Origin: an uncultured bacterium
GTDB lineage: Bacteria; Bacillota; Clostridia; Lachnospirales; Lachnospiraceae
DNA length: 64,000 nt
Reading direction: 5' to 3'
Assembly (NCBI GenBank): GCA_947647735.1
Contig: CANSLJ010000022.1
Span: 1 to 64,000, forward strand
The notes under the pieces are model-generated. The model saw only the letters and a list, made by a program, of their open reading frames with translations, was not told the DNA's origin and did not search any database. Position 1 is the stretch's first letter. The number at the start of each line of letters is the position of its first letter. Below, in pieces: positions 45,770-54,854 of the stretch. A program made the position numbers and the translations under genes.

Positions 45770-47167
45770 TCAAAATGCAAAAGGAAATTGGAATTCTTCT
45801 CCTGCCGGAAACGAAATCTCTCTCGATGATTCCGTAACTGTGAAGCTTGCGCCATCCCATCCGTTGATTTTGATGATTCCTTTTACGCTTCCATCATCCG
45901 CTGTAAACGCCAGTTCTCCGTTTCCGCTGTCGACAAAGGTTCCTTCTACCTGTCCCATTCTATGAATGCCGATAATCGCTTCATCATCTCCTGAATATCC
46001 CGGCCGGGTGATCAGATCGCTGTATATGCTGCCGGTTCCATAATTTTCTACAAACAGCCCATACTTTGCTGACCGTTCCGGCATGACAAAGGATTCGCCT
46101 GTTATCTTTGCCAGTTCATTTGCAATCACATAAGCCCTGTTTTTTGTAATCTCCTCCAGATAAGAATTCACAAGAAGAGGGTACATGCTTCCGTTTTCTT
46201 CACTGTAACCAATGCTCGTTAATACCGCTCCTTCCTTCATGTCTATCCAGTTCCTCTGTTCCGCAAGGACCTTCTCCTTTGTCTGCTGATCGGCGGAATT
46301 ACTGAATCTATTCCAAAGACTGTTTAATTCCGTATCCCATATTACGAGAAACCATTCGGACGATATATTCATCTCTCCCTGTGTCTGGGCCGCCTCGGCT
46401 AACGGAGTGTACTTTTGAATAATATTCTCCATATTCTTCAGTTCTTCCTGCAGGGAAGCAGAAGCTGATACCACATGGTCAACATCCGCCCTGATGTCCT
46501 CAGAATAGTCACGGAAAAAATCTATTTCAAGATCATCATCCAATTCAATGCCATTGTTTTCTCTGCCTGCAGGATCGGATTCTCCTCCGGCGTCCCCAGA
46601 CTCTGACCGGTTTGCTCCGCCCTGCTCCGTATCCTGACCGCTCTGCTTCACCGCACGATACAAAAGCTGTGCTTCTTCAAATGCTGTTTTTCCATAATAC
46701 ACCTCTATGCCGTCCGTATCATACTCCAAAATATAGTAACTGAATTGAACCGTGTCATCAGAAGATACCTGCTCCGGATACTTTATATAGATCCTATTAT
46801 CTTTTATAATTTCTACGTTGGATGAATCCGCCAGAAAACGATAGGAAGATTCCGATTCATAATCAGAAATATCATAACCGTCAGATGTTTTTTGAATCGT
46901 CAGCTTACCGGTTCCATTATCTGAGGTATACTCGTATTCACCCGCCAATCTCTCCAATTCCCCATAAACAATGTCCTTATCCTCCTGTAGGGCAGTTTCA
47001 TCAGCACCTTTCTTCCCATCTGAGTCCGCTTCGCCGGCATCCTGACTGATTTCTGCGCTACCATCCGCGGTGCCTGTCTGCATATCCTCCGTGTTCTCCG
47101 CCTGGCCGCATGAGGAAAGCATAAAAATCATCGCTCCTGCCGCCAGCATAACTGATATCTTTTTCAT
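45770..47167 (-). CDS. Lipoprotein with LprI/DUF1311-like domain
   Basis: A 465-residue lipoprotein: signal peptide with lipobox MLSSCG (cysteine about 20), an acidic low-complexity region, a beta segment (YEYTSDNGTGKLTIQ), then about residues 240-345 a helical DUF1311/LprI-like part with LNSLWNRFSNSADQQTKEKVLAEQRNWID, and a C-terminal beta part. Some DUF1311 proteins inhibit lysozyme. AGGAGTGACGG precedes the ATG and this leader is also copied in the adjacent frameshifted gene. Confidence 0.75.
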   Translation of the reverse strand: MKKISVMLAAGAMIFMLSSCGQAENTEDMQTGTADGSAEISQDAGEADSDGKKGADETALQEDKDIVYGELERLAGEYEYTSDNGTGKLTIQKTSDGYDISDYESESSYRFLADSSNVEIIKDNRIYIKYPEQVSSDDTVQFSYYILEYDTDGIEVYYGKTAFEEAQLLYRAVKQSGQDTEQGGANRSESGDAGGESDPAGRENNGIELDDDLEIDFFRDYSEDIRADVDHVVSASASLQEELKNMENIIQKYTPLAEAAQTQGEMNISSEWFLVIWDTELNSLWNRFSNSADQQTKEKVLAEQRNWIDMKEGAVLTSIGYSEENGSMYPLLVNSYLEEITKNRAYVIANELAKITGESFVMPERSAKYGLFVENYGTGSIYSDLITRPGYSGDDEAIIGIHRMGQVEGTFVDSGNGELAFTADDGSVKGIIKINGWDGASFTVTESSREISFPAGEEFQFPFAF

Positions 47168-47177
47168 AATCCGTCAC
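47103..47177. repeat. Duplicated 5' end of the two lipoprotein genes
   Basis: The ribosome binding site region and signal peptide codons here match 45655-45728 almost base for base (including AGGAGTGACGGAT and the MKKISVMLAAGAMIF codons), whereas the mature proteins are unrelated beyond the acidic stretch. Confidence 0.7.
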
Positions 47178-47328
47178 TCCTCCTGACAACACATTTTTTA
47201 TCAGTCTTTTTCCGCACTGCTCATTGCCATCGTGCATATTTTACCACAACAAAACAATAAATAAAATGCCGCCTGCGCAAACGACATCTTTTTTGCACAA
47301 ACGACATATAACAGCGGATATCAAACAT

Positions 47329-48783
47329 TTATCCCTCTTCTTCCTCGTAATACATCACCACCGGCACCCCGATCTCTATCATATCATACAGCTCCTTGGC
47401 CGCCTCCAGCGGCAGGTTGATGCAGCCGTGGGAACCTTCCTTTTTATAGATCTCTCCCCCAAACTCATCCCGCCATAACGCATCATGCATGCCCACACCG
47501 CCCTTTACCGGCATCCAGTAATTCACATGGGAGGCATAGCCCGGCCCCCGGAGGATCCTGTTCTTCTGCTTTCCGTATACAAAATATACTCCCTCCGGAG
47601 TTCCTCTGTGGCGCATCATATTGCCGGTGACGATGGGCGTCTCGATCTCCGTCTCCCCATTCACATAAAACCAGAGCTTCTGCTTTGTCATATTGATCTC
47701 GACATAGGTATCCCTGATATCATTTTCCCCTCTGGCATAGGCCTCCTTTAAATAGGACGGCGTATGGGTTTCACTTCTCCGCTCCGCAAGCGCCTCCGTA
47801 AGCCACTTTACCTCCATCTTCCGGTCAAGCTGGGTTCCGTAATTTCCCTTTTCCAGCGTTATCGTGCCGCCTCCGTTCATCGTAAATTCCCGGGGCTTTC
47901 CATAAGTATCATAGGTATCCGCCAGTGTATCGATCACCACCTTTATTTTCTCCTCATCCCAGTAAAACACATCTTCTTCATTCCTGAGAAACGCAAATTC
48001 CTTCCCCTCTTCCATCGCCAGCATATTAAGCAACGCCTTTTGATCAAATCTTACCTGCTCTGCACCCATATCATAAGTGACCACAAAATTCAAAAATTCC
48101 TGCAATTCCTGATAAAGCGCCTGCTGCTCTTTCTCCCCGGCATTTATCTCTTCATCAAAATAGCAGTTCTCCGAAAGAACAATTTCTTTTTTTCCTTCCT
48201 CTATCGCGCCTAAACATTCCGATAATGCCTTTTCCGTATCCAATCGGTTCTTTTTCCCGTCATAGAGAATGATCCCTTCCTCCTCATCCTTTTCCAGCCT
48301 GATGCAGGCATCCCGCTTTATCTCCGCCTGCACCTCCTGATCTGCCAGAAACGCTTCCCTGAACCGCGCTTTCCCTTCTTCCGTCAATATAACCTCCGGC
48401 TCTAGCTCATATCCCCCCGCCTGCAAAAACAGGTTCCGCATCCACAAAATAGGCCTCTGCTTCTGCAAAAGCTGCTGCAGGGATTTCGTATAATCAAGCT
48501 GCACCATCTGCCCATCCAGCACAAAATGACTGTTCTTCCTCTCCGTCTCCGCCTGTCCTATCCCATCGCTGACCGGATAGACTACCGTAAGTTCCGGCTC
48601 CGGCACCCCGGAAAGCAGCTCCTCATTTACCTCCGCCACACTTTTCCCTGTACAGTATATGCCATTGATCCATGTGCCCAGAGAAAACCCGCCCATATAA
48701 TAGAAGACGATACCAAGATACCCGCCCAGGCATAATATGATAAAAGCTATGATCATCCACTGTATCTTTTTTCCTGTTTTCAT
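47329..48783 (-). CDS. L,D-transpeptidase with PG-binding domain
   Basis: Wall enzyme that forms 3-3 cross-links or joins proteins to murein. Residues 9-30 are a membrane anchor. A long VanW-linked PG_binding_4-like part (about 35-340) precedes the YkuD catalytic domain with VGMHDALWRDEFGGE and EGSHGCINLP, holding the catalytic cysteine near residue 453. 484 residues fits this clostridial class. Weak GGAAGAG before the ATG. Monocistronic. Confidence 0.9.
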   Translation of the reverse strand: MKTGKKIQWMIIAFIILCLGGYLGIVFYYMGGFSLGTWINGIYCTGKSVAEVNEELLSGVPEPELTVVYPVSDGIGQAETERKNSHFVLDGQMVQLDYTKSLQQLLQKQRPILWMRNLFLQAGGYELEPEVILTEEGKARFREAFLADQEVQAEIKRDACIRLEKDEEEGIILYDGKKNRLDTEKALSECLGAIEEGKKEIVLSENCYFDEEINAGEKEQQALYQELQEFLNFVVTYDMGAEQVRFDQKALLNMLAMEEGKEFAFLRNEEDVFYWDEEKIKVVIDTLADTYDTYGKPREFTMNGGGTITLEKGNYGTQLDRKMEVKWLTEALAERRSETHTPSYLKEAYARGENDIRDTYVEINMTKQKLWFYVNGETEIETPIVTGNMMRHRGTPEGVYFVYGKQKNRILRGPGYASHVNYWMPVKGGVGMHDALWRDEFGGEIYKKEGSHGCINLPLEAAKELYDMIEIGVPVVMYYEEEEG

Positions 48784-48913
48784 GAAATTCCTCTTCCGAT
48801 CTGTTTCTCTTTCCCCATAAATATTATACTTACACGCATTCTAACATGCAACATAAAATCTCTCCGCTTTTCCTGTGCTTACCAGCATCTTTCAAACATT
48901 GCCTCAAACGGCT

Positions 48914-48949
48914 AAGTCCGGCAGACCACATAGCAGATCTGCCGGACTT
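48914..48949 (-). terminator. Hairpin after ilvB
   Basis: Perfect 12-base arms AAGTCCGGCAGA/TCTGCCGGACTT, 97 bases after the ilvB stop; no T run, so function as terminator is probable rather than certain. Confidence 0.5.
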
Positions 48950-49045
48950 ATCACTTGCCGTTTCAACTCATATTAGCATTTCTTTCCATTTTACGTCACA
49001 GACTCCATATTCCGCCTGCGCCTCTATCCAGATCCCGTCTTCCGG

Positions 49046-50725
49046 TTACTCTCTCGCTGCCAGATCCTCCGCATCAAACGCCTCGCTGATCGGACCGCCC
49101 GGAGACACCATCGGGAACACTTTGTCATCCTCATCGATAATACAGTTCAGCACGACCGGTTTTCCAAGAGACAAAGCCTTTTCGATCGCCGGAGCCACCT
49201 CTTCCTTCTTCGTCACAAGGATCGCCTCGCAGCCAAGCCCTTCCGCAACCTTGCAGAAATCCACCTTATCCTGCAGAATGGTCTGAGAATAACGCTGGCC
49301 ATAGAACAGTGTCTGCCACTGGCGCACCATGCCGAGCACATGGTTGTTGATGACAACCTGAATGATCGGAATATTATACCTACTCGCCGTTGCCAGTTCG
49401 TTCAGGTTCATACGGAAACACCCGTCTCCCGCAATATTGATGCAGATCTTATCCGGCCGCCCGGATTTTGCGCCGATACAGGCGCCAAGGCCGTAGCCCA
49501 TGGTGCCAAGCCCGCCGGAGGAAAGGAAGGTTCTGGGCTCCGTATATCTGTAATACTGTGCCGCCCACATCTGATGCTGCCCCACATCCGTTGTAATGAT
49601 CGCCTTTCCCTCTGTCAGCCGGTCGATCTCCTCGATGATATAAGGGCAGGTCAATCCGCTCTTATCATAAACCAGCGGATACTTTTCTTTCAGCTCCGCG
49701 ATCCTCGCAAGCCATTCCGGATGCTGTTTTGCCTCCAGCCTCTGATTTAAGATCTGCAGGATCTCTTTTAAGTCTCCCACCACAGATACATCTGTCCTGA
49801 TGTTCTTATTGATCTCAGCCGCATCGATATCGATATGAAGCACCTTTGCCTTCTCCGCAAACCGCTTCGGATTTCCCACCACACGGTCGGAAAATCTTGC
49901 GCCCAGTGCGATCAGCAGGTCACACTCGCTGACACCCAGATTGGAAGCCTTCGTACCGTGCATGCCGATCATGCCGGTATATACCTCATCTCTTCCGTTA
50001 AAAGCACCTTTTCCGAGCAGCGTATCACAGACCGGGGCATCCACTTTTTTCACAAATTCAGCAAGCTCTCTGGAAGCGCCGGATAAGATAATACCGCCGC
50101 CCACATAGAGGAAAGGCCTCTCGGCTTTCTCGATCAGTTCGATCGCCGCCTCGATATCTTTTTCATCATACTTTGCCTTCTTCTCCACAGGTTCAGGCAC
50201 CGCCGGCGTAAATTCACAGGTGTTTGCCGTGACATCCTTTGTGATGTCCACAAGCACCGGTCCCGGACGACCGGACTGCGCGATATGGAACGCCTTCCGC
50301 AGCGTCTCCGCCAGCTTCGTCACATCCTTTACAATATAGCTGTGCTTTGTGATCGGCATCACCACGCCCGCAATATCCACCTCCTGAAAAGAGTCCTTGC
50401 CGAGCGCCGGAAGATTTACATTCGCCGTGATCGCCACCACCGGAATGGAGTCCATATAAGCCGTTGCGATCCCTGTGACAAGATTGGTCGCGCCTGGTCC
50501 GCTGGTTGCCATGCAGACACCCACTTTCCCTGTAGCCCTGGCATAACCGTCCGCCGCATGGGCAGCGCCCTGTTCATGGCTTGTCAGGATATGATGGATC
50601 TCATCGCTGTGTTTATATAACGCATCATATACGTTTAAGATCGTACCGCCGGGATAGCCGAAAACGGTATCCACGCCCTGTTCCTTTAAACATTCTATTA
50701 CAATTTCTGAGCCTGTGAGCTGCAT
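49046..50725 (-). CDS. ilvB: Acetolactate synthase, large subunit
   Basis: ThDP enzyme for valine, leucine and isoleucine synthesis, joining pyruvate to pyruvate or 2-oxobutyrate. Motifs are VFGYPGGTILNVYDAL, the catalytic glutamate in TSHEQGAAHAADGYAR, and the ThDP motif GDGCFRMNLNELATASRYNIP. 559 residues. No regulatory subunit gene (ilvN) follows. Starts 13 bases after ilvD with AGGAGG. Confidence 0.96.
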   Translation of the reverse strand: MQLTGSEIVIECLKEQGVDTVFGYPGGTILNVYDALYKHSDEIHHILTSHEQGAAHAADGYARATGKVGVCMATSGPGATNLVTGIATAYMDSIPVVAITANVNLPALGKDSFQEVDIAGVVMPITKHSYIVKDVTKLAETLRKAFHIAQSGRPGPVLVDITKDVTANTCEFTPAVPEPVEKKAKYDEKDIEAAIELIEKAERPFLYVGGGIILSGASRELAEFVKKVDAPVCDTLLGKGAFNGRDEVYTGMIGMHGTKASNLGVSECDLLIALGARFSDRVVGNPKRFAEKAKVLHIDIDAAEINKNIRTDVSVVGDLKEILQILNQRLEAKQHPEWLARIAELKEKYPLVYDKSGLTCPYIIEEIDRLTEGKAIITTDVGQHQMWAAQYYRYTEPRTFLSSGGLGTMGYGLGACIGAKSGRPDKICINIAGDGCFRMNLNELATASRYNIPIIQVVINNHVLGMVRQWQTLFYGQRYSQTILQDKVDFCKVAEGLGCEAILVTKKEEVAPAIEKALSLGKPVVLNCIIDEDDKVFPMVSPGGPISEAFDAEDLAARE

Positions 50726-50737
50726 GTATATTCCTCC

Positions 50738-52408
50738 TTATTTATTTACTTTCTCCAAAATAGCCCCTCTGTTGCCGCTGGTCACCATCTCGCGGTATCT
50801 TGCAAGATAACCTGTGTTCACTTTCGGCTCCTTGGGCTCCCATTTTGCCCTTCTCTCCGCCAGCACTTCATCGGAAACCTTCACATTCAACGAATAATTC
50901 GGGATATCGATGCTGATGATATCTCCCTCTTCCACTAAAGCGATGGGGCCGCCCACTGCCGCTTCCGGTGAGATATGTCCGATGGATGCGCCTCTGCTTG
51001 CACCGGAGAAACGTCCGTCCGTGATCAGCGCCACACTGGAGCCAAGCCCCATACCTGCGATGGCGGAAGTCGGGTTCAGCATCTCACGCATACCCGGACC
51101 GCCTTTCGGTCCCTCGTAGCGGATCACGACCACGTCCCCCGCCACGATCTTTCCTGCTTTGATCGCTTCGATGGCATCCTCCTCACACTCAAACACCCTT
51201 GCCGGACCTTCATGCACCATCATCTCCGGCACCACTGCGGACCGTTTCACTACGGAACCGTCCGGCGCCAGATTTCCTTTCAGCACCGCCAGTCCGCCGG
51301 TTGTGCTGTATGGATTGTCGAGAGGCCTGATCACCTCGGGATTCCTGTTTACCGCACCCTTGATATTCTCGCCGATGGTCTTCCCTGTCACAGTCATACA
51401 GCCTTCATTCAACAGTCCCAATTCGGACAACTCGTTCATCACCGCATACACACCACCCGCTTCATTCAGGTCTTCCATATAGGTAGGGCCTGCCGGTGCC
51501 AGATGGCAGAGGTTCGGTGTCTTTTCACTGATCTCATTTGCCAGTGCAATATCAAAATCAAAGCCAATCTCATGAGCGATCGCCGGCAGATGCAGCATGG
51601 AATTGGTGGAACATCCAAGTGCCATATCCACGGTCAGCGCGTTTAAGATGGATTCCTTTGTGATGATGTCTCTGGGACGGATATCCTGCTTCAGCATCTC
51701 CATCACAGCCATACCGGCATGTTTTGCCAGTTTGATCCTCTCGGAATACACCGCCGGGATCGTGCCGTTTCCGCCGAGGCCCATGCCCAGTACCTCCGTC
51801 AGGCAGTTCATGGAATTTGCCGTATACATACCGGAACAGGAACCGCAAGTCGGGCATGCCTTCGCCTCAAACTCCCGCACATCCTCCTCACTCATAGTGC
51901 CTGCCGCATGGGAGCCTACTGCCTCAAACATGGAGGACAGGCTTGTCTTCTTTCCTTTTACATGGCCTGCCAGCATCGGGCCGCCAGACACAAAAACTGT
52001 AGGCACATTGATCCTTGCCGCCGCCATCAGGAGCCCCGGCACGTTCTTATCACAGTTGGGCACCATCACCAGCGCGTCAAACTGATGCGCCAGCGCCATA
52101 CATTCCGTGGAATCCGCGATCAGATCTCTCGTCACAAGAGAATATTTCATGCCGATATGTCCCATGGCGATTCCATCGCAGACCGCGATCGCCGGAAATA
52201 CCACCGGCACGCCGCCTGCTTCCGCCACGCCCAGTTTCACTGCATCCACGATCTTATCCAGATTCATATGGCCGGGTACAATCTCATTATAAGAGCTGAC
52301 GATGCCGACCATCGGCTTTCTCATCTCCTCCTCCGTAAAACCCAGCGCGTTAAACAAACTTCTGTGGGGTGCCTGCTGCATCCCTGTTTTCACATTGTCA
52401 CTCCTCAT
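50738..52408 (-). CDS. ilvD: Dihydroxy-acid dehydratase
   Basis: Fe-S enzyme of branched-chain amino acid synthesis, dehydrating 2,3-dihydroxy acids. Cluster cysteines are in [10 protein letters not shown] and [19 protein letters not shown]. The 556-residue product starts [19 protein letters not shown] after AAAGGATG; earlier in-frame codons lie in the leader. First of two genes, followed by ilvB. Promoter at 52484-52513. Confidence 0.96.
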   Translation of the reverse strand: MRSDNVKTGMQQAPHRSLFNALGFTEEEMRKPMVGIVSSYNEIVPGHMNLDKIVDAVKLGVAEAGGVPVVFPAIAVCDGIAMGHIGMKYSLVTRDLIADSTECMALAHQFDALVMVPNCDKNVPGLLMAAARINVPTVFVSGGPMLAGHVKGKKTSLSSMFEAVGSHAAGTMSEEDVREFEAKACPTCGSCSGMYTANSMNCLTEVLGMGLGGNGTIPAVYSERIKLAKHAGMAVMEMLKQDIRPRDIITKESILNALTVDMALGCSTNSMLHLPAIAHEIGFDFDIALANEISEKTPNLCHLAPAGPTYMEDLNEAGGVYAVMNELSELGLLNEGCMTVTGKTIGENIKGAVNRNPEVIRPLDNPYSTTGGLAVLKGNLAPDGSVVKRSAVVPEMMVHEGPARVFECEEDAIEAIKAGKIVAGDVVVIRYEGPKGGPGMREMLNPTSAIAGMGLGSSVALITDGRFSGASRGASIGHISPEAAVGGPIALVEEGDIISIDIPNYSLNVKVSDEVLAERRAKWEPKEPKVNTGYLARYREMVTSGNRGAILEKVNK

Positions 52409-52483
52409 CTTTTCATCCTTTCTGCATCTTATATATTTATTTCTGTCCCTCAAAACACTCAAATTGTAAACATTCCGTTTTTT

Positions 52484-52513
52484 ATTTTAACACACTGCTT
52501 TATATTTTTACAA
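52484..52513 (-). promoter_or_regulatory. Promoter of ilvD-ilvB
   Basis: TTGTAA (52508-52513), 18-base spacer, TAAAAT (52484-52489) on the minus strand. No T-box or attenuator peptide with branched-chain codons is visible in the short leader. Confidence 0.6.
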
Positions 52514-52549
52514 GATAATGTTGCAATTCGCTATAACTTAAAATGACCG

Positions 52550-52683
52550 CGCAGAGGGAAAATAATATCTTCGTCGCCACGCTCTCGCTCCGTAAAAAGC
52601 GTAACGGACACTAAGCTCGAAAATACCTCGCTAAGTGCCGACGCTTTTTAAGGGGCTCCTTAAGATATTATTTTCCCTCTGCG
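52550..52683. repeat. Large palindromic intergenic element
   Basis: A 134-bp stretch with perfect 22-base inverted ends (52550-52571 and 52662-52683, starting CGCAGAGGG) and an inner stem TAAAAAGCGT/ACGCTTTTTA (52593-52602, 52641-52650). It fills the gap between the grpB-like gene and the ilvD promoter. No protein is encoded. Looks like a MITE or a REP-type repeat; other copies are not in this window. Confidence 0.8.
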
Positions 52684-52717
52684 CTGCGATATGAAAAAGC
52701 TTATGATAAGAATTCTG

Positions 52718-53290
52718 TCAATATCTTCCTGCATAAACTATTTTGGCTTCGGATGTCCATTTCCTGACAAATTCTGTCTTTGCGTCAGTATAGGCATCCC
52801 GGTTATGTTCAAACTGCTTCCACAGGCGCAGTTTCAGCGTTTCATATTCTTTAGCGGTTTGGGGGTGTTCATTCAGATAATCTCTGAAATATAATTCATC
52901 GTTGTCTCCGGTATAGCGAAGGTGTACATGGAAAACCCTGTCGGCAAATCCATCTTTTGTATAGCCACGATTAAAAGATATCCTGCCCGGTTCCGCCGAC
53001 ATGCGGATGAATCCGTTCTTTTCCATCACCTTCGCCGTATGCCGCATATCGGAATGCTTTGGTATTTCGATCAGCACATCGACGATATCCTTTGCCCATA
53101 TTCCGTACACAGCCGTGCTTCCGATATGACTGATCCGCTCTACCGGACATCCTGATTTAGATAATGCGGATGTCAAAAAAGCTTCAATCTCATCATATAA
53201 TGCATTCCACTTATCATCATGTGCAACAAGAAATACCGGGAACAGTTCCCACAATTCTTCCAGTGACATTTCCGATAATTCTTTTCCCAT
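52718..53290 (-). CDS. GrpB family protein (nucleotidyltransferase-like)
   Basis: A 190-residue GrpB/DUF-type protein of the nucleotidyltransferase fold, with HIGSTAVYGIWAKDIVDVLIEI and a C-terminal LRLWKQFEHNRDAYTDAKTEFV. Its function is unknown. Start at 53290 (AAAGGAAG, spacing five); an upstream GTG overlaps that site. Confidence 0.85.
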   Translation of the reverse strand: MGKELSEMSLEELWELFPVFLVAHDDKWNALYDEIEAFLTSALSKSGCPVERISHIGSTAVYGIWAKDIVDVLIEIPKHSDMRHTAKVMEKNGFIRMSAEPGRISFNRGYTKDGFADRVFHVHLRYTGDNDELYFRDYLNEHPQTAKEYETLKLRLWKQFEHNRDAYTDAKTEFVRKWTSEAKIVYAGRY

Positions 53291-53376
53291 TTTATCTTCC
53301 TTTTTCACACGAAATATTTGATGGCAAACATTATTTTTCCTGTTCCAAAAATTGTGGTGATACTCGTAAAAAAAGC

Positions 53377-53792
53377 TCAGTCTGTGCCTCTCTTTATCTT
53401 TGAATTATATTTCTCACATTCTGATTCTAATTCAGGAAAATTCAAACAACGATTTCTGCCTGTAAATGGCTCATTGGAGAGGTACTTCTTATACAAGACA
53501 TTTGCTTTATTACAGATTACTTCACTATTGTTCCGACACCATTCCAATTCCTGAACACACAATTGCTTGTAATATTTGATATTTTCCCGATCTCTCTTAA
53601 AAATGGTTGCTTTTCTTTCGGCGATGAAAGTGGTATGCAATATCTACGAACACCACAAATAATAACAATTCCAACAAAAACTCTGTTATCTTTTCCCACC
53701 TGTGGTGAAATGGAAAGCACTTTATCATCTATATTATGTAAATTACGGATATATTTCATATCCACCTTGTATAATTTAAAATCTGTCTGCAT
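53377..53792 (-). pseudogene. Decayed ToxN/AbiQ-type toxin gene (type III toxin-antitoxin)
   Basis: The first frame reads YKVDMKYIRNLHNIDDKVLS, then VGIVIICGVRRYCIPLSSPKEK, the start of a ToxN/AbiQ endoribonuclease. A second frame supplies the family C-terminus: YYKQLCVQELEWCRNNSEVI and RCLNFPELESECEKY. About 35-40 residues between PLSSPKEK and this part are missing and the frame changes, so the gene has lost its core. A ribosome binding site (GAGGAGAG) and an antitoxin-like region lie upstream. Confidence 0.85.
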
Positions 53793-53804
53793 ATCTCTCC
53801 TCGT

Positions 53805-53836
53805 AAAAAATGGCTATGCGTTTCCACATAGCCATT
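53805..53836 (-). terminator. Hairpin terminator between antitoxin RNA and toxin gene
   Basis: Minus-strand arms AATGGCTATG/CATAGCCATT with eight-base loop, followed by six T. A terminator in this place is typical of type III loci and sets the RNA-to-toxin ratio. Confidence 0.88.
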
Positions 53837-53905
53837 TGTGTAGTAACTCCATTAGAGTTGCTAACGCTTTTAGCAGTCCACTTTATGGTAGGACTCACCA
53901 CTAAT
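53837..53905 (-). ncRNA. Putative type III antitoxin RNA
   Basis: Between a promoter and the terminator lie three small stem-loops: AGTCC/GGACT (53875-53895), GCTAA/TTAGC (53860-53874) and AACTC/GAGTT (53845-53859). True ToxI RNAs are tandem repeats of about 36 bases; clear repeats of that size are not visible here, so the antitoxin may be decayed as well. Confidence 0.5.
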
Positions 53906-53908
53906 AGT

Positions 53909-53936
53909 ATAATACCATATTCATAAAAATAGTCAA
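53909..53936 (-). promoter_or_regulatory. Promoter of the antitoxin-toxin locus
   Basis: TTGACT (53931-53936), 16-base spacer, TATTAT (53909-53914) on the minus strand. Confidence 0.6.
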
Positions 53937-54030
53937 TCTTTTGAATTTAAAACTTAAAATTTTTCATTGGTTCAAGATCAAAACACAAAAAAATTTACAT
54001 TACCAGCGTAACATGCCTGTCCCAGCACCT

Positions 54031-54234
54031 TCAATCTTCCGTAAACTCAAACAGTTCCTCCACGTTGACATGAAACAGTTTTGCGATATCCATCGCCAGT
54101 TTTAAAGACGGATTATAGCGTCCGTTTTCCAGATGCACGATGGTTTCACGCCTTACATTCACCAACTCCGCAAGTTCGTTCTGCTTCATCCCTGCTTTTT
54201 CCCTGTATTCCTTTACCTTCGTTTTAAGAGCCAT
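54031..54234 (-). CDS. XRE-family transcriptional regulator
   Basis: A 67-residue helix-turn-helix protein: YREKAGMKQNELAELVNVRR, ETIVHLENGRYNPSLKLAMD and LFHVNVEELFEF. It is related to the regulator at 31304. The start at 54234 overlaps the stop of the preceding membrane protein gene, with AAAGGG ahead, so the two are coupled. Probably represses the promoter at 54656-54712. Confidence 0.88.
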   Translation of the reverse strand: MALKTKVKEYREKAGMKQNELAELVNVRRETIVHLENGRYNPSLKLAMDIAKLFHVNVEELFEFTED

Positions 54235-54235
54235 A

Positions 54236-54640
54236 TCAGATCCCTTTGCTGTCCATGACACAAAATATAATAAATCGCATAACGCATACTGCCAATACCG
54301 TTCCCACAAGTGCATAACCCGCCATTATTCCATCCAGGAATGTGACAACACATCCAAAGGCAATGACGATAGCCGCAAGCACCATCACCTTATATCCGAC
54401 CGCATCTGCTCTGCGCAGATTTTGAATTGCCAGTTCGTCCTTTTCCTCTTTGCTGTACTTACGGATGCGGTCTGCCTGTATCGCTAAAAACAGGACGGTG
54501 AATACAACAACTGCATTCTGGATCGTCTCATAGTAATCATGCCAGTCCCGTCTTGCCCACATCCAGTAATAGCAGACAAGAAGCACCGCGTAAATGATCT
54601 TTGTTCCTGTTAATTCTTTTAAAGTCACTTTTGATCTCAT
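54236..54640 (-). CDS. Small membrane protein paired with XRE regulator
   Basis: A 134-residue protein with about four helices (about 12-28, 41-57, 85-102, 106-128) and a charged middle loop (DRIRKYSKEEKDEL). GGAGG sits eight bases before ATG 54640. The family is not recognised. It forms a two-gene unit with the XRE gene, as at 30886-31504. Confidence 0.78.
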   Translation of the reverse strand: MRSKVTLKELTGTKIIYAVLLVCYYWMWARRDWHDYYETIQNAVVVFTVLFLAIQADRIRKYSKEEKDELAIQNLRRADAVGYKVMVLAAIVIAFGCVVTFLDGIMAGYALVGTVLAVCVMRFIIFCVMDSKGI

Positions 54641-54655
54641 ATTCCATTCCTCCAT

Positions 54656-54712
54656 GTGATATATTTCTCACTTCTATGTTAGAAATATATCACTCGCATA
54701 ATGAAATGTCAA
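54656..54712 (-). promoter_or_regulatory. Promoter with inverted-repeat operator of the XRE-membrane unit
   Basis: TTGACA (54707-54712), 17-base spacer, TATATT (54684-54689). A perfect 13-base inverted repeat GTGATATATTTCT/AGAAATATATCAC (54656-54668, 54681-54693) covers the -10 box and start point and is the likely binding site of the XRE protein. Confidence 0.85.
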
Positions 54713-54854
54713 TACAAAAAGTGAATTATTTATAACTTTATATTATTTCAACTTCATGCCGTCAAATAAAGCCAAAACAGTCCAGCCCTACAGCAGAATG
54801 CATCCCCCATCCTGCCGTATAACTGAACTGCTTACTTCACTGTTTATTCCGGTC

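Noticed and set aside
50738-52550. T-box or peptide attenuator for ilvD-ilvB
   Set aside because: The leader from the promoter to the ATG is short and lacks the T-box core and any run of branched-chain codons.
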